From Thermodesulfovibrionales bacterium (GTDB lineage Bacteria > Nitrospirota > Thermodesulfovibrionia > Thermodesulfovibrionales > Dissulfurispiraceae), in contig JASEGS010000018.1 of NCBI GenBank assembly GCA_030017995.1, positions 1 through 36,274 of the forward strand: a DNA stretch of 36,274 nucleotides, read 5' to 3'. Shown here piece by piece: positions 7,186 to 16,438 of the stretch (the stretch's first letter is position 1; every line of letters starts with the position of its first letter). The translations under genes were made by a program, and so were the position numbers. The notes under the pieces are model-generated. The model saw nothing but the letters and a program-made list of their open reading frames with translations. It ran no database searches and had not been told where the DNA came from.

Positions 7186-10077
7186 ATGACTGAAAACTAT
7201 CTCGACATAAGCAAAAGCGTAATGATCTCTTCGCCTGCCGGCTCAGGCAAGACAGAGAAGCTTGCGAGGAGATATATTGCCTTGCTCAAAGAAGGCTCCG
7301 ATGTGGAGCGGATACTCGCTATAACCTTCACTGAAAAGGCTGCGGCAGAGATGAAGGAGAGAATTCTGAATATTCTCAAAAAAGAAGACCCTGAGATGTT
7401 TATAAAGGTCAGGGAAAAGATGCCGAGGATGAGAATTTCGACAATTCATTCATTTTGCCTGAAACTTTTAAAGAGATTCTGCATAGAGCTTGAGATGGAT
7501 CCGTCCCTTGAGGTGGTGGATAGCTTTAATGCTGATATTCTCTGGAGCGAGTCGATCTATGAATCTATCCTTGAAGATAATTTATCAGGAGAGGGATTGT
7601 TTCATGAAGTAATAATGGGCAGCGGCATCAAGGGCTGGGATAAGCTCTATGACATGCTCTGCGAACTTCACGCAAAAAGGCCTGCGATAGAGTTTGGAGT
7701 CAGGGATTCTGAGTTTAGAATTCAGGTCTCTGGTGAGAATAATTTTAAAAGAATTTTATCCATATATGCCGGATGTCTTGCGAGATACAGGAGAAAAAAA
7801 CTGGATAGGCATTTTGTTGATTATAATGATCTTGAGCTTATGGCATACGAGGCGATCTCAAAAAATCCTGAATGGCAGAATGTCCTCTATTCATTCGATG
7901 AACATACTGATCATATACTTGTTGATGAGTTTCAGGACACGAGTTTTCTTCAATGGAAGATCATAGACAAACTGACAGAAGAGTGGAGATCAGGGCAGGG
8001 AGCAAAGAGGGAAAGAGGTGTCAGACCCACCATATTTTTAGTCGGAGACGATAAACAGTCGATCTATTCATTCAGGGGAGCGAATGTAAGCATTTTTAAG
8101 AATGCTAAGGAAAAGCTCAACGATTGGCTCAGAGATGAATACCATTTTATAGAGATAAGGAAAAACTATAGGAGCCTGCCTGCTATTATAAATTTTGTGA
8201 ATACGCTTTTTGAAGGGCTGATGCCAAAAGGGCTTTATGACGACTACAAGGTTGAATACACCTCTTTTGAGGCTACGAGGCAAGGGGAGGGCAGTGTAGG
8301 GCTTATTCTCCTTGACAGCATAGGAAACACAAAAGATAACAGAAAGGCAGAGGCCGCTGTCATTGCAAAGAAGATAAAGGAATTAACTAAAAGATATGAA
8401 ATATACGACAATAATTCAAAGAAACCATGTGGCTACGGGGATATGGCAATCCTGCTTAGGAACAGAACGCACCTGTCTGTGTTTGAGGATGCATTGAGAC
8501 GGCAGGGGATTCCTTTTGTCGTTCTGAAGGGTATAGGATTTTATAATGAGCCTGAAGTGAGGATATTGAGGGATGCTCTTTTTTTCCTTATAGACCCAAT
8601 GGATGACTACAGCCTTTTCAGCATTCTGCGCTCTCCACTGTTTTCCATAGGATATGATACTCTGCTGAAAGTGGCAGCAGATACAGCTATTGATGATGTT
8701 CCATATGGTTATTTATTCGAATCGCTGAAAAAATATGCAGCGCAGTCTTCCATTGATCAGCCGCTCTATCACTCCATCGCATCTATCAATAACTGGCTTG
8801 AGATGGCAAAGAGTGTGCCTTATGCAGCGCTGCTCGAGGAGATGCTTTCAGAGTCGCAGGCATGGCAGTATTTTCACGAGAAGCAGAGATATGTAAATGT
8901 GAAAAAATTCATAAGGCTTGTTGAAGAGTTTGAATCAAAGGGTCTTACAAGGCTTGAGATAAGGGAAAAGCTCATTAAGGCTTCTGCAAGGGCTGACGAG
9001 GCTAAGGCTAATGTTAATACAGAGGGCATAGATGCAGTGAAGATAATGACAGTTCATGCATCAAAAGGTCTTCAGTTCCCCGTAGTATTTCTGCCTTGTC
9101 TTGACGAAGAAAGCAGGGCAAAAGGCACGGGCAGAGTCTTTATTGATGAGAATGAAAACGGCATTGTCATAACTTATGAGGAAGATCCTGATGTGAGGAA
9201 GACAATGCCGGCGCTCAAGATTCACGGAGAAAGGATTCAGGATGAAGAGAAGAGACTTTTTTATGTCGCAGCAACAAGGGCAATGGATTACCTCTGTATG
9301 TCCGGGATTTTGAAGGATAATCCGACAGGGAAGCTGGCATATCTTGAGGATGCAGGTTTTGCGATAACAGATTCTGGATTCAGCAATGACCTCAGGATCG
9401 AGAGGGTGAGGGCTGATGATGAGCAGAAACAGAACTTGCACGAGAGGCCAGCTTTTCAAAATGCGGATTTCAGGATACATGAGCCTGCATTCACGAATGA
9501 AATAGTCTTTACAGACGCTCTCGATTACAGGCCGCAGACCTTATGGCTTGATGTCACAGAAGAAATGGAACACATAAGGAAAAAGCACGGGAATGACTGG
9601 GTTGTCCTTGGAAGGGCATTTCACAGGGTATTTGAGGGCATGTCAAAGGGCATTATAACAATGGAAAACCTTGAACATAAAACAGTGTATATACTCAAGA
9701 ATGAAGTCTTATCTGATAACAAACTCCAGAAAATGAAAGACATTATTCTATCGGATGTGGCAAGGCTCGATTTCAGTGGATATCTGAAAGAAATCATAAT
9801 GCTATGTGAAAATTCATATTCTGAGCTTCCGTTTATTCTCGATGCAGGAGACAGGGTTTATAAGGGCAGGATTGACCGGGTGATAATAAAGAATGACACT
9901 GCATTCATCTATGACTACAAGACATATCCTATTGCGGAAGGTGAAATCCCTGATCTTCTGGATAGATATGGGTTTCAGATGAAGATTTACAAAGATGCGG
10001 TTGAAAGGCTTTTTTCTCTGAAGGCAAATGCATTTCTGTTCTTTACACATGAATCAAAACTGGTTCAGGCAAGGTGA
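7186..10077 (+). CDS. addA: AddA-like UvrD-family helicase/nuclease
   Basis: This 963-residue superfamily 1A helicase carries SSPAGSGKT (Walker A, residues 15-23), ITFTEKAAAEMKERI (Ia), LVDEFQDTS (Walker B), LVGDDKQSIYSFRGA (III), KNYRS (IV), VKIMTVHASKGLQFPVVFLP (V) and RLFYVAATRAM (VI). A C-terminal PD-(D/E)XK nuclease follows, with LGRAFH, KGRIDR and YDYKT (D910, K912). It is shorter than Bacillus AddA, but all motifs are present. It should translocate 3' to 5' on single-stranded DNA and cut one strand, working with the AddB-like protein encoded just upstream. A degenerate heptad array sits at 7691-7732. Confidence 0.92.
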   Translation: MTENYLDISKSVMISSPAGSGKTEKLARRYIALLKEGSDVERILAITFTEKAAAEMKERILNILKKEDPEMFIKVREKMPRMRISTIHSFCLKLLKRFCIELEMDPSLEVVDSFNADILWSESIYESILEDNLSGEGLFHEVIMGSGIKGWDKLYDMLCELHAKRPAIEFGVRDSEFRIQVSGENNFKRILSIYAGCLARYRRKKLDRHFVDYNDLELMAYEAISKNPEWQNVLYSFDEHTDHILVDEFQDTSFLQWKIIDKLTEEWRSGQGAKRERGVRPTIFLVGDDKQSIYSFRGANVSIFKNAKEKLNDWLRDEYHFIEIRKNYRSLPAIINFVNTLFEGLMPKGLYDDYKVEYTSFEATRQGEGSVGLILLDSIGNTKDNRKAEAAVIAKKIKELTKRYEIYDNNSKKPCGYGDMAILLRNRTHLSVFEDALRRQGIPFVVLKGIGFYNEPEVRILRDALFFLIDPMDDYSLFSILRSPLFSIGYDTLLKVAADTAIDDVPYGYLFESLKKYAAQSSIDQPLYHSIASINNWLEMAKSVPYAALLEEMLSESQAWQYFHEKQRYVNVKKFIRLVEEFESKGLTRLEIREKLIKASARADEAKANVNTEGIDAVKIMTVHASKGLQFPVVFLPCLDEESRAKGTGRVFIDENENGIVITYEEDPDVRKTMPALKIHGERIQDEEKRLFYVAATRAMDYLCMSGILKDNPTGKLAYLEDAGFAITDSGFSNDLRIERVRADDEQKQNLHERPAFQNADFRIHEPAFTNEIVFTDALDYRPQTLWLDVTEEMEHIRKKHGNDWVVLGRAFHRVFEGMSKGIITMENLEHKTVYILKNEVLSDNKLQKMKDIILSDVARLDFSGYLKEIIMLCENSYSELPFILDAGDRVYKGRIDRVIIKNDTAFIYDYKTYPIAEGEIPDLLDRYGFQMKIYKDAVERLFSLKANAFLFFTHESKLVQAR
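7691..7732. repeat. In-frame degenerate heptad array in addA
   Basis: Six units of 7 bases each end in G: AGTTTGG, AGTCAGG, GATTCTG, AGTTTAG, AATTCAG, GTCTCTG. They encode a polar stretch, EFGVRDSEFRIQVSGE, between helicase motifs. The total of 42 bases is a multiple of both 3 and 7, so its insertion would keep the frame. A shorter two-unit version, GATTCTG GATTCAG, occurs at 9370-9383 in the same gene. Confidence 0.5.
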
Positions 10078-10104
10078 TACCCGATATTTTCTGAGGATAT
10101 GATG

Positions 10105-10110
10105 TATAAT
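10105..10110 (+). promoter_or_regulatory. Candidate -10 box upstream of the slipin gene
   Basis: A perfect TATAAT lies in the 62-base gap after addA, about 30 bases before the slipin ATG, which has a strong AAGGAGG ribosome-binding site. No convincing -35 box lies at the right distance, so the call rests on the -10 box and position alone. Confidence 0.3.
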
Positions 10111-10139
10111 TAAACAGAATAATAGAATAAGGAGGTTTT

Positions 10140-10907
10140 ATGTTTGCGCCATCGTTCATGACGGTTCTTTTTGTAATATTCGTGGTTGTTTATTTTCTCT
10201 CCAGCGCCATTAAGATTTTAAAGGAGTATGAAAGGGGTGTGGTATTCAGGCTCGGGAGGATTATCGATTTGAAGGGGCCCGGTCTCGTAATTATATGGCC
10301 TGTTATCGATAAGCTGGTTAAAGTCAGTTTAAGGACTGTTACTATGGATGTGCCTCCTCAGGATATTATTACAAGGGATAATATTACGGTTAAAGTCAAT
10401 GCGGTTATTTATTTCAGACCGATGGAACCTATTAAGGCGATTACAGAGGTTGAGGATTTTTATTACGCCACATCCCAAATAGCCCAGACTACATTGAGGA
10501 GCATCCTTGGACAGAGCCAGTTGGATGACCTTCTTGCGAAAAGGGAAGAACTGAACGCAGATCTTCAGAAGGTTATTGATGTCCAGACAGAGCCGTGGGG
10601 CGTGAAGGTTTCGGCTGTGGAGGTGAAGAATGTCGATCTTCCTCCAGAAATGCTGAGGGCAATCGCAAAACAGGCTGAGGCAGAGAGGGAGAGAAGGGCG
10701 AAGATAATTCACGCTGAAGGAGAGTTTCAGGCAGCGCAGAAGCTGGCGGATGCAGCCAAGATTATTGCATCGGAGCCTGCAACCTTGCAGCTCAGATACC
10801 TTCAAACGCTTACTGAGATTGCGACAGAGAAAAACTCTACAATTGTTTTCCCGCTTCCTATCGAGATCATAAAACCATTTCTGGATAAGATGGGAAAGCA
10901 ACCATAG
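10140..10907 (+). CDS. Slipin/stomatin-like SPFH membrane protein
   Basis: This 255-residue protein has one N-terminal membrane segment (about residues 6-24). An SPFH domain follows, with the slipin signature [13 protein letters not shown], then [20 protein letters not shown] and [13 protein letters not shown]. The C-terminal helix is rich in Ala, Glu and Arg ([24 protein letters not shown]) and would drive oligomerisation. Bacterial slipins form membrane-bound rings and are commonly paired with NfeD. Here the next gene encodes a VTT-domain protein and no NfeD is present. ATG 10140 is well supported by AAGGAGG four bases upstream. Confidence 0.93.
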   Translation: MFAPSFMTVLFVIFVVVYFLSSAIKILKEYERGVVFRLGRIIDLKGPGLVIIWPVIDKLVKVSLRTVTMDVPPQDIITRDNITVKVNAVIYFRPMEPIKAITEVEDFYYATSQIAQTTLRSILGQSQLDDLLAKREELNADLQKVIDVQTEPWGVKVSAVEVKNVDLPPEMLRAIAKQAEAERERRAKIIHAEGEFQAAQKLADAAKIIASEPATLQLRYLQTLTEIATEKNSTIVFPLPIEIIKPFLDKMGKQP

Positions 10908-10956
10908 ACTCCTGATCTTGCAAGTCGTCTTTTTATGATGCGTGCTGAATAGTTGC

Positions 10957-11685
10957 ATGGGCAATAAAATTAAGAATAACATTTGGCTTAAGCCTCTATT
11001 GCTTATAGTCATTGTTGGTGGCCTGACATTTATATTCTATAAAACAGGCTTAATTCATTTTTTTCTCAACAAAAAGAGGTTGCTGGATTTCCTTGATTCC
11101 CTCGGTCCTGTTGCATTCATAGGCTTTATACTCTTGCAGACCGCGCAGGTGGTTGCAGCGCCAATCCCTGGAGAGGTTACAGGACTTTTAGGTGGGTTTT
11201 TATACGGCAAGCTGGTTGGTATTTTTTTGTCTACCATAGGTCTCACGCTCGGTTCTTACCTGGCTTTTGCCCTTTCAAGGAAATTCGGAAGACCTTTTGT
11301 GGACAGATTTGTAAATAAGTCTACGATGGAACGGTTTGATTATCTTCTTCATCACAAAGGAGCGTTTCTTGTCTATCTGCTTTTTCTCATACCCGGGTTC
11401 CCTAAGGACTATCTCTGTTATATCTTAGGCCTTGGGCATCTCTCTACGATGGAGTTTCTTATAATAGGCGGCACAGGAAGGCTTTTCGGCACTATATTGC
11501 TAACTCTCGGAGGAGATTATATCAGGCATAACCAATACGGCAAGTTTTCCATATTAGTTGGCGTAGCTCTTGTTGTTGTATTTATTGCCATGGCTTATAG
11601 GGATAAACTTGAGAGATGGTTCAGGGTGTTGCATATCGCTGACTACAGAAGAAAAAAGTTAAAAAGGAATCAGGGGAAAAATTAA
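10957..11685 (+). CDS. VTT-domain (TVP38/TMEM64, DedA-related) membrane protein
   Basis: This integral membrane protein of about 242 residues has an N-terminal helix (WLKPLLLIVIVGGLTFIFY). The VTT/SNARE-associated core follows: QTAQVVAAPIPGEVTGLLGGFLYG, then GLTLGSYLAFALSRKFGRPFVDRFV, and the helical re-entrant stretch LLFLIPGFPKDYLCYILGLG. Relatives act as lipid scramblases or undecaprenyl-phosphate/phospholipid transporters; the substrate here cannot be assigned. ATG 10957 was chosen; GTG 10942 in the same frame is possible. The stop lies 7 bases from the convergent fabH stop. Confidence 0.85.
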   Translation: MGNKIKNNIWLKPLLLIVIVGGLTFIFYKTGLIHFFLNKKRLLDFLDSLGPVAFIGFILLQTAQVVAAPIPGEVTGLLGGFLYGKLVGIFLSTIGLTLGSYLAFALSRKFGRPFVDRFVNKSTMERFDYLLHHKGAFLVYLLFLIPGFPKDYLCYILGLGHLSTMEFLIIGGTGRLFGTILLTLGGDYIRHNQYGKFSILVGVALVVVFIAMAYRDKLERWFRVLHIADYRRKKLKRNQGKN

Positions 11686-11692
11686 AAAATAG

Positions 11693-12673
11693 TTACCACT
11701 TAATCAGCGCTGATGCCCATGTAAGTCCGCCGCCAAATGCCTCAAGGAGAATGTAGTCGTCTTCTTTAATCCTTCCAGTTCTAACAGCCTCATCGAGGGC
11801 AATGGGAACGGATGCCGCGGATGTGTTTCCATATCTTTCAAGATTGACAACGACTTTGTCCATTGGCAGTCCAAGCCTGTTTGCCGTTGCCTGGATTATT
11901 CTCAAATTGGCTTGATGAGGAATAAGCAGGGAAAGCTGGGAAGGTTTCAGCTTGTTCTCCCTTAATGTCTCTACAACAAGACTTTCCAAAGTTCTTACTG
12001 CTACTTTAAATGTTTCGTTTCCCTTCATCTTTATGAAGTGCAGTTTTTTATTAATGGTTTCCTTAGAGGTTGGATGCTTTGAGCCGCCACCAGGCGTATG
12101 CAAAAGGTTCCACATGCTGCCATCTGAATGGATCTTTGTTGATATTATCCCCCTTTCCCCATCTGTAGCCTCCAGTATTGCTGCTCCGGCTCCGTCTCCG
12201 AACAGGATGCATGTGGTTCTGTCCTCCCAGTCTGTAAACTTTGTAAGGATTTCCGCGCCAACTACAAGAATTCTTTTGTGCATGCCGTTCTTTATATAAG
12301 CATCAGCAACAGAAAGCGCATAAATGAAACCGGAACACGCTGCATTAATATCGAAAGCAGCAGCCATTTTTGCATCGAGTTTGTCCTGAAGTATGCAGGC
12401 TGTGGAAGGTACCGGCATATCTCCAGTTACAGTTGCAACTATTATAAGGTCTATATCCTTTGCTTTGAGGCCGGCTTGTTTAAGCGCATTTTTTGAAGCC
12501 TCATAGGCAAGATCGGATGTAGCCTCACTTTTTCTTGCTATTCTTCTCTCCCTTATCCCTGTTCTCTCAGTAATCCATTCATCGGATGTGTCCACAATTT
12601 TTTCGAGGTCGGAATTAGCGAGTATTCTTTCCGGCGTATATGAGCCGGTTGCGATAATCTTACTCCTTAACAT
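11693..12673 (-). CDS. fabH: Beta-ketoacyl-ACP synthase III
   Basis: This 326-residue KAS III condenses an acyl-CoA with malonyl-ACP to start fatty-acid synthesis. The catalytic triad is visible: Cys113 in NAACSGF, His in LIPHQANLRI and Asn in RYGNTSAAS. DTSDEWITERTGI and FGDGAGAAI are also typical. The start at 12673 (MLRSKIIATGSY) fits the family and overlaps the plsX stop by 14 bases; upstream starts would add 26 unrelated residues. It is the last gene of the yceD-rpmF-plsX-fabH operon, and the overlap suggests translational coupling. Confidence 0.96.
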   Translation of the reverse strand: MLRSKIIATGSYTPERILANSDLEKIVDTSDEWITERTGIRERRIARKSEATSDLAYEASKNALKQAGLKAKDIDLIIVATVTGDMPVPSTACILQDKLDAKMAAAFDINAACSGFIYALSVADAYIKNGMHKRILVVGAEILTKFTDWEDRTTCILFGDGAGAAILEATDGERGIISTKIHSDGSMWNLLHTPGGGSKHPTSKETINKKLHFIKMKGNETFKVAVRTLESLVVETLRENKLKPSQLSLLIPHQANLRIIQATANRLGLPMDKVVVNLERYGNTSAASVPIALDEAVRTGRIKEDDYILLEAFGGGLTWASALIKW

Positions 12674-13688
12674 ATGAGAAGTCCTCTGTGGTTTTATGTA
12701 GCGTATTTGCAATGATTTCATGCACTTTCTTTTTTGCCATCTCTGATGCAACCCTTATGGCGTTTTTTATCGCTCGCGCTGATGAACGGCCATGGCTTAT
12801 TATGCAGGTCCCGTTTATACCTAAAAGGGGCGCACCTCCGTATTCAGAATAGTCCATCCTTTTTTTAAAGTTTTTAAGGGCAGGTTTTATCATCAAATAT
12901 CCGAGCTTCCTTGCGGTTACATTGGCGATTTCCACCTTAAGCATCTTCATGATCGTCTCTGCGAGACCTTCGCTTACTTTCAATACAATATTTCCGATAA
13001 AGCCATCGCAGACTACAACGTCTGCAAGACCGCTAAAAATGTCTTTCCCCTCGATATTTCCTATAAAGTTTATATTTGCCTTTTTTAGATATTTGAATGT
13101 TTCTCTGGTCAGCTCATTACCCTTTGTGTCCTCTTCGCCTATGCTCAAAAGGGCAATTCGCGGCGATGGCATATTAAAGATAGCCTTGCAATAGGCATTC
13201 CCCATAAAGGCAAATTCCAGCAGGTTTTCTGGTTTGCAGTCTACATTGGCGCCTGCATCTAAAAGCAGGAAATAACCCGTCAGGGATGGCATCAGTGTAG
13301 CTATAGCAGGCCTTGCAACATTAGGCAGTTTACCAAGCACAAAAAGTGAAGTTGCCATTGCAACTCCTGAATGGCCTGCGCTGACAGCAGCGTCAGCCTC
13401 GTGGCTTTTAACTAATTCTATTGTCTTGCGGATGGAGGAATCCTTTTTTCGCCTTATTGCAGAAGATGGAGATTCATGCATCTCCACAATTTCCGAGGCA
13501 TGATGTATGGAGATTCTTTCTCGTGGGAATCGTTTGGTCTTAAGGGATTCTATAAGCCTGTTCCTGTCTCCAACGAGGATAACCTCAACGTCATATTCGC
13601 TGACAGCCTCTATTGCCCCTGCTATGGTTACTTCAGGAGCAAAATCACCCCCCATTGCATCAAGGGCAACCTTTAAATTTTCTGGCAT
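12660..13688 (-). CDS. plsX: Phosphate acyltransferase PlsX
   Basis: This 342-residue enzyme makes acyl-phosphate from acyl-ACP for phospholipid synthesis by PlsY. Signatures include VALDAMGGDFAPEVTIAGA at the start, SAGHSGVAMA, LLDAGANVDCKPENL, and EYGGAPLLGINGTCIISHGRS near the end. It starts 2 bases from the rpmF stop and overlaps fabH at its 3' end, giving the classic arrangement that links membrane lipid supply with ribosome production. Confidence 0.96.
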   Translation of the reverse strand: MPENLKVALDAMGGDFAPEVTIAGAIEAVSEYDVEVILVGDRNRLIESLKTKRFPRERISIHHASEIVEMHESPSSAIRRKKDSSIRKTIELVKSHEADAAVSAGHSGVAMATSLFVLGKLPNVARPAIATLMPSLTGYFLLLDAGANVDCKPENLLEFAFMGNAYCKAIFNMPSPRIALLSIGEEDTKGNELTRETFKYLKKANINFIGNIEGKDIFSGLADVVVCDGFIGNIVLKVSEGLAETIMKMLKVEIANVTARKLGYLMIKPALKNFKKRMDYSEYGGAPLLGINGTCIISHGRSSARAIKNAIRVASEMAKKKVHEIIANTLHKTTEDFSYVKE

Positions 13689-13690
13689 GG

Positions 13691-13873
13691 CTATTTGGAG
13701 ACTACTTCAAGGATTTTTTTCCCATTATAAGAGCCGCAGTTAATACAAGCCCTGTGAGGTGGTTTTAGTTCTTTACAATCAGGGCACTCCACAAGGTTAG
13801 GCATCTGGCCTTTCCAGTTTGCCCTTCTTTTATCCCTTCTTGACTTTGAATGGCGATGAGTAGGATTTGCCAT
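13691..13873 (-). CDS. rpmF: Large ribosomal subunit protein bL32
   Basis: This 60-residue basic protein begins MANPTHRHSKSRRDKRRAN, the standard bL32 start. It has a zinc-ribbon form with C30, C33, C43 and C46 (CPDC and CINC), so it is the zinc-binding paralogue type. It sits between yceD and plsX as in many bacteria. An AGGAG-type ribosome-binding site precedes ATG 13873. Confidence 0.97.
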   Translation of the reverse strand: MANPTHRHSKSRRDKRRANWKGQMPNLVECPDCKELKPPHRACINCGSYNGKKILEVVSK

Positions 13874-13908
13874 TGGATTGCTCCTTTCTAAAATATATTT
13901 TATTTAGC

Positions 13909-14424
13909 CTATTCTGATTTTTGTTTTTTTAACAATTGTTCAAGCACAGCCAGACGCTCGTCTATTTCAGAGACCTCACAGTTGCATTTTGTTGTATTCA
14001 AGTCTGCGCCGCATTTTGGGCACAGGCCCTTGCATTCTGCTGAACAAAGCGGCTTCATTGGTATATTCAAAAACAACTGTTCCCTGAGGATGTCATCTGT
14101 ATCAATGATGTCATTTCTGTAAAATCCTGTATCAAGCTCTTCTCCTTTTAATTCGTGGTGCTCTTCCTTAGCAATGTCTTCAGCAGGATGATAAATAACA
14201 TTTATCTGTGTCCGGATATTTGCGCTAATCTGTTTTAAACACCTGCTGCACTGTTGTTCAACTTCACCGTTTATGACTCCCTTTATAAAAACCTCTGAGT
14301 CTCTTTTGTCCAGTCTTAAAAGGGCGGTAACAGGCGTTAATAATTTAACAGACTCAGACGAAATATCCTCTTTTAATTCAAGCTCTATCCCCTCTTCAGG
14401 GATTTCTGAGATTACAACTTTCAT
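13909..14424 (-). CDS. yceD: YceD/DUF177 family protein (23S rRNA accumulation protein)
   Basis: This 171-residue protein has the DUF177 core. A C-x2-C pair (EQQCSRCLKQI) lies near residue 60, and a second cysteine cluster (CSAECKGLCPKCGADLNTTKC) lies near 127-148 and may bind zinc. The position immediately upstream of rpmF is conserved and supports the call. In E. coli YceD affects 23S rRNA levels; the mechanism is not established. Confidence 0.9.
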   Translation of the reverse strand: MKVVISEIPEEGIELELKEDISSESVKLLTPVTALLRLDKRDSEVFIKGVINGEVEQQCSRCLKQISANIRTQINVIYHPAEDIAKEEHHELKGEELDTGFYRNDIIDTDDILREQLFLNIPMKPLCSAECKGLCPKCGADLNTTKCNCEVSEIDERLAVLEQLLKKQKSE

Positions 14425-14540
14425 AGATCATTTAAAATACTTAAACAAGACAATAGGTTAGTTACTATACAGATTTGGCCTAAAATTTGTCAAGGAAACG
14501 AACTCCCTTTGTCAAGCCAATTTATAGAGTCACAGGATTA

Positions 14541-15218
14541 TTACTGTGAAACGACCTCGCCATCTTTTATATGTATAATTCTGGTTGCATGTGCTGCTAT
14601 GTTTTGGTCGTGGGTTATCACTATCACGGTTTTTCCATGTTCATTCATTTTGCCGATCAGGTTCATTATTTCTGTTGCTGTCTTGCTGTCAAGCTGGCCG
14701 GTTGGTTCATCGCATAGGAGCAGCTCAGGGTCATTAACCAGCGCTCTTGCAATTGCAACACGCTGTTGTTGGCCGCCTGATAGCTGGGTGGGTCTGAATT
14801 TAGCCCTTTCCTCCAATCCGACAAGCATCAGGAGTTCTTTTGCGCGTTTTTCAGCATTGCCTTTATCTTTTTCTATATAAAGGGTTGGGAGCAATACATT
14901 TTCCATGACAGTTGCATATGGAAGGAGATAAAAGTTTTGAAATACAAAACCGATATGCTCATTTCTGATGATAGAAAGTTCATCATCTGTGAGGTTAGAG
15001 ATCTCTCTGTCTGCGAGTATATAACGACCTGATGTGGGTATATCAAGGCAGCCTATAAGGTTCATAATGGTTGTCTTTCCAGAGCCTGACGTGCCCATGA
15101 TAGCGACGAACTCACCTGAGTATATAGTTAAGTTTATCCCTCTTAGCACCTCAACTTTTTCGTCGCCCATTGTGTAGGTCTTTTTTATGTCTTCCATCAG
15201 GCATAATATTTTTTTCAC
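14541..15218 (-). CDS. MacB/LolD-type ABC transporter ATPase without a permease partner
   Basis: This 225-residue nucleotide-binding subunit carries Walker A GTSGSGKTT, Q-loop FVFQNFYLLPY, signature LSGGQQQRVAIARAL, Walker B LLLCDEPTGQLD and H-loop VITHD. The family (MacB, LolD, FtsE) powers mechanotransmission-type exporters with an FtsX-like permease. The upstream neighbours are a MacA-like adaptor (4-base overlap) and a TolC-like channel. Directly downstream comes yceD after 116 bases, with no room for the permease. GTG 15218 is the longest start; ATG 15197 (MEDIKKTYTMG) is an alternative and also fits the family. Confidence 0.9.
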   Translation of the reverse strand: MKKILCLMEDIKKTYTMGDEKVEVLRGINLTIYSGEFVAIMGTSGSGKTTIMNLIGCLDIPTSGRYILADREISNLTDDELSIIRNEHIGFVFQNFYLLPYATVMENVLLPTLYIEKDKGNAEKRAKELLMLVGLEERAKFRPTQLSGGQQQRVAIARALVNDPELLLCDEPTGQLDSKTATEIMNLIGKMNEHGKTVIVITHDQNIAAHATRIIHIKDGEVVSQ

Positions 15219-16423
15219 TTCTTATTTTCTTTCTCCTTTTGACCTTCTTTTGCCGATACAGGAAGGATTAGTTTTGTGGCTAACTCGTCTCCCTCTTTAG
15301 CTCCTGATACGATTTCTGTTTTTTCCTCGCCCCTGATGCCTATCTTTAATTCTGTTTTCTGGACAATGTCACGGCCGATTACTTTATAAGCAATCTGTTT
15401 GCCTTTTTCAAATTTTATGGCGGCATTAGGCGCTGTGAGTATACCTGTTTTTTCGTCAAAGATTATTTTTACATGCGCTGTCATTTCTGGTTTGAGATAT
15501 ACAGCATCATCCCCGGCTACCTTAACAATTGCAAGGTAGTAAACTATATTGTCTTTTACTACAGGCTGTGGATATATCTTTTCTATCTTCCCTTTAAAGA
15601 GCTTGTTGGGGAATGTATCAACATAGTATTCAACAAAATGGTTTAGTTTTACCCTGCCAATGTCTGTCTCATCAATATATATCCACATCTCAAGGCGGGT
15701 TGGATCAAGGACTGTAACGAGGTTTGCCACCTGCAGCCCGGCAACTATTGTCTCTCCTTCCTGTGCCGTTACATCTGAAACTATACCGTCTATTGGCGCA
15801 TAAATCTTTGTATATGTAAGCCTTGTTTCCTGCTGTCTCAACTGGGCAGTCTGGTCTTCTACATTTGCCTTTGCTATTTTTATTTGCGTTTTATATTCAT
15901 CTTGAAGTCTTTTGAGATTCGCCTCTGATGCCTCGAACTGACTTTTTGCCTTATCCACTGTGTCCTTGGTTGTAAATTCGTGTTTTAATAGTTCCTTTTC
16001 CCTTTCATAATTTATCCTTGCATATTCGTAGTTCGCATTGGCTTCTCTAATCCGCTCAGGATATGTCAACTCAATCTGGGACAGTGTATGTTGCGCTGAT
16101 GAAAGGGCTGCCTTGTGTTGTTCAATGGTCTTCTGTATTTCTCTGTCGTCAATTAGGGCTATTAATTGTCCGCTCCTGACCCTGTCGCCTATTTTTACAT
16201 TCATCTTTACAATAGTCCCGGTTGTCCTTGCCCCGATTTTTACCACCGCTCCAACCTGCGATTTTGTAATTCCTGTTGCTACAAGCACCCCCCTTATGCT
16301 GCCTTTTTCTACCTTTGCTGTCTCTAAAATTTTTATGCCCGGTTTGCTGAAGAATTTTTTGTATGCGAAAAACCCTGCTGAGATCAGGACAATTGCAATT
16401 ATGAGAACAAGAACTTTCTTCAT
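15215..16423 (-). CDS. MacA-like periplasmic adaptor (membrane fusion protein)
   Basis: This 402-residue protein has an N-terminal membrane anchor (VLVLIIAIVLISAGFFAY) and a lipoyl-like half domain (VKIGARTTGTIVKMNVKIGDRVRSGQLIALID). A long alpha-helical hairpin spans about residues 95-185. The second lipoyl half (IYAPIDGIVSDVTAQEGETIVAG) and beta-barrel/membrane-proximal domains follow. It would bridge the inner-membrane exporter to the TolC-like channel encoded 16 bases upstream. The substrate is unknown; macrolides, lipopeptides and other amphiphiles are known for relatives. Confidence 0.92.
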   Translation of the reverse strand: MKKVLVLIIAIVLISAGFFAYKKFFSKPGIKILETAKVEKGSIRGVLVATGITKSQVGAVVKIGARTTGTIVKMNVKIGDRVRSGQLIALIDDREIQKTIEQHKAALSSAQHTLSQIELTYPERIREANANYEYARINYEREKELLKHEFTTKDTVDKAKSQFEASEANLKRLQDEYKTQIKIAKANVEDQTAQLRQQETRLTYTKIYAPIDGIVSDVTAQEGETIVAGLQVANLVTVLDPTRLEMWIYIDETDIGRVKLNHFVEYYVDTFPNKLFKGKIEKIYPQPVVKDNIVYYLAIVKVAGDDAVYLKPEMTAHVKIIFDEKTGILTAPNAAIKFEKGKQIAYKVIGRDIVQKTELKIGIRGEEKTEIVSGAKEGDELATKLILPVSAKEGQKEKENKK

Positions 16424-16438
16424 GTTTATCCCCTTTGA

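Noticed and set aside
10329-11012. 227-residue minus-strand frame
   Set aside because: It is wholly antisense to the slipin gene, has cysteine- and arginine-rich content typical of a shadow frame, and no ribosome-binding site.
14486-14518. TTTGTCAAG direct repeat downstream of the ABC ATPase gene
   Set aside because: Only two 9-base copies in a 116-base gap; too little to call an operator or terminator.
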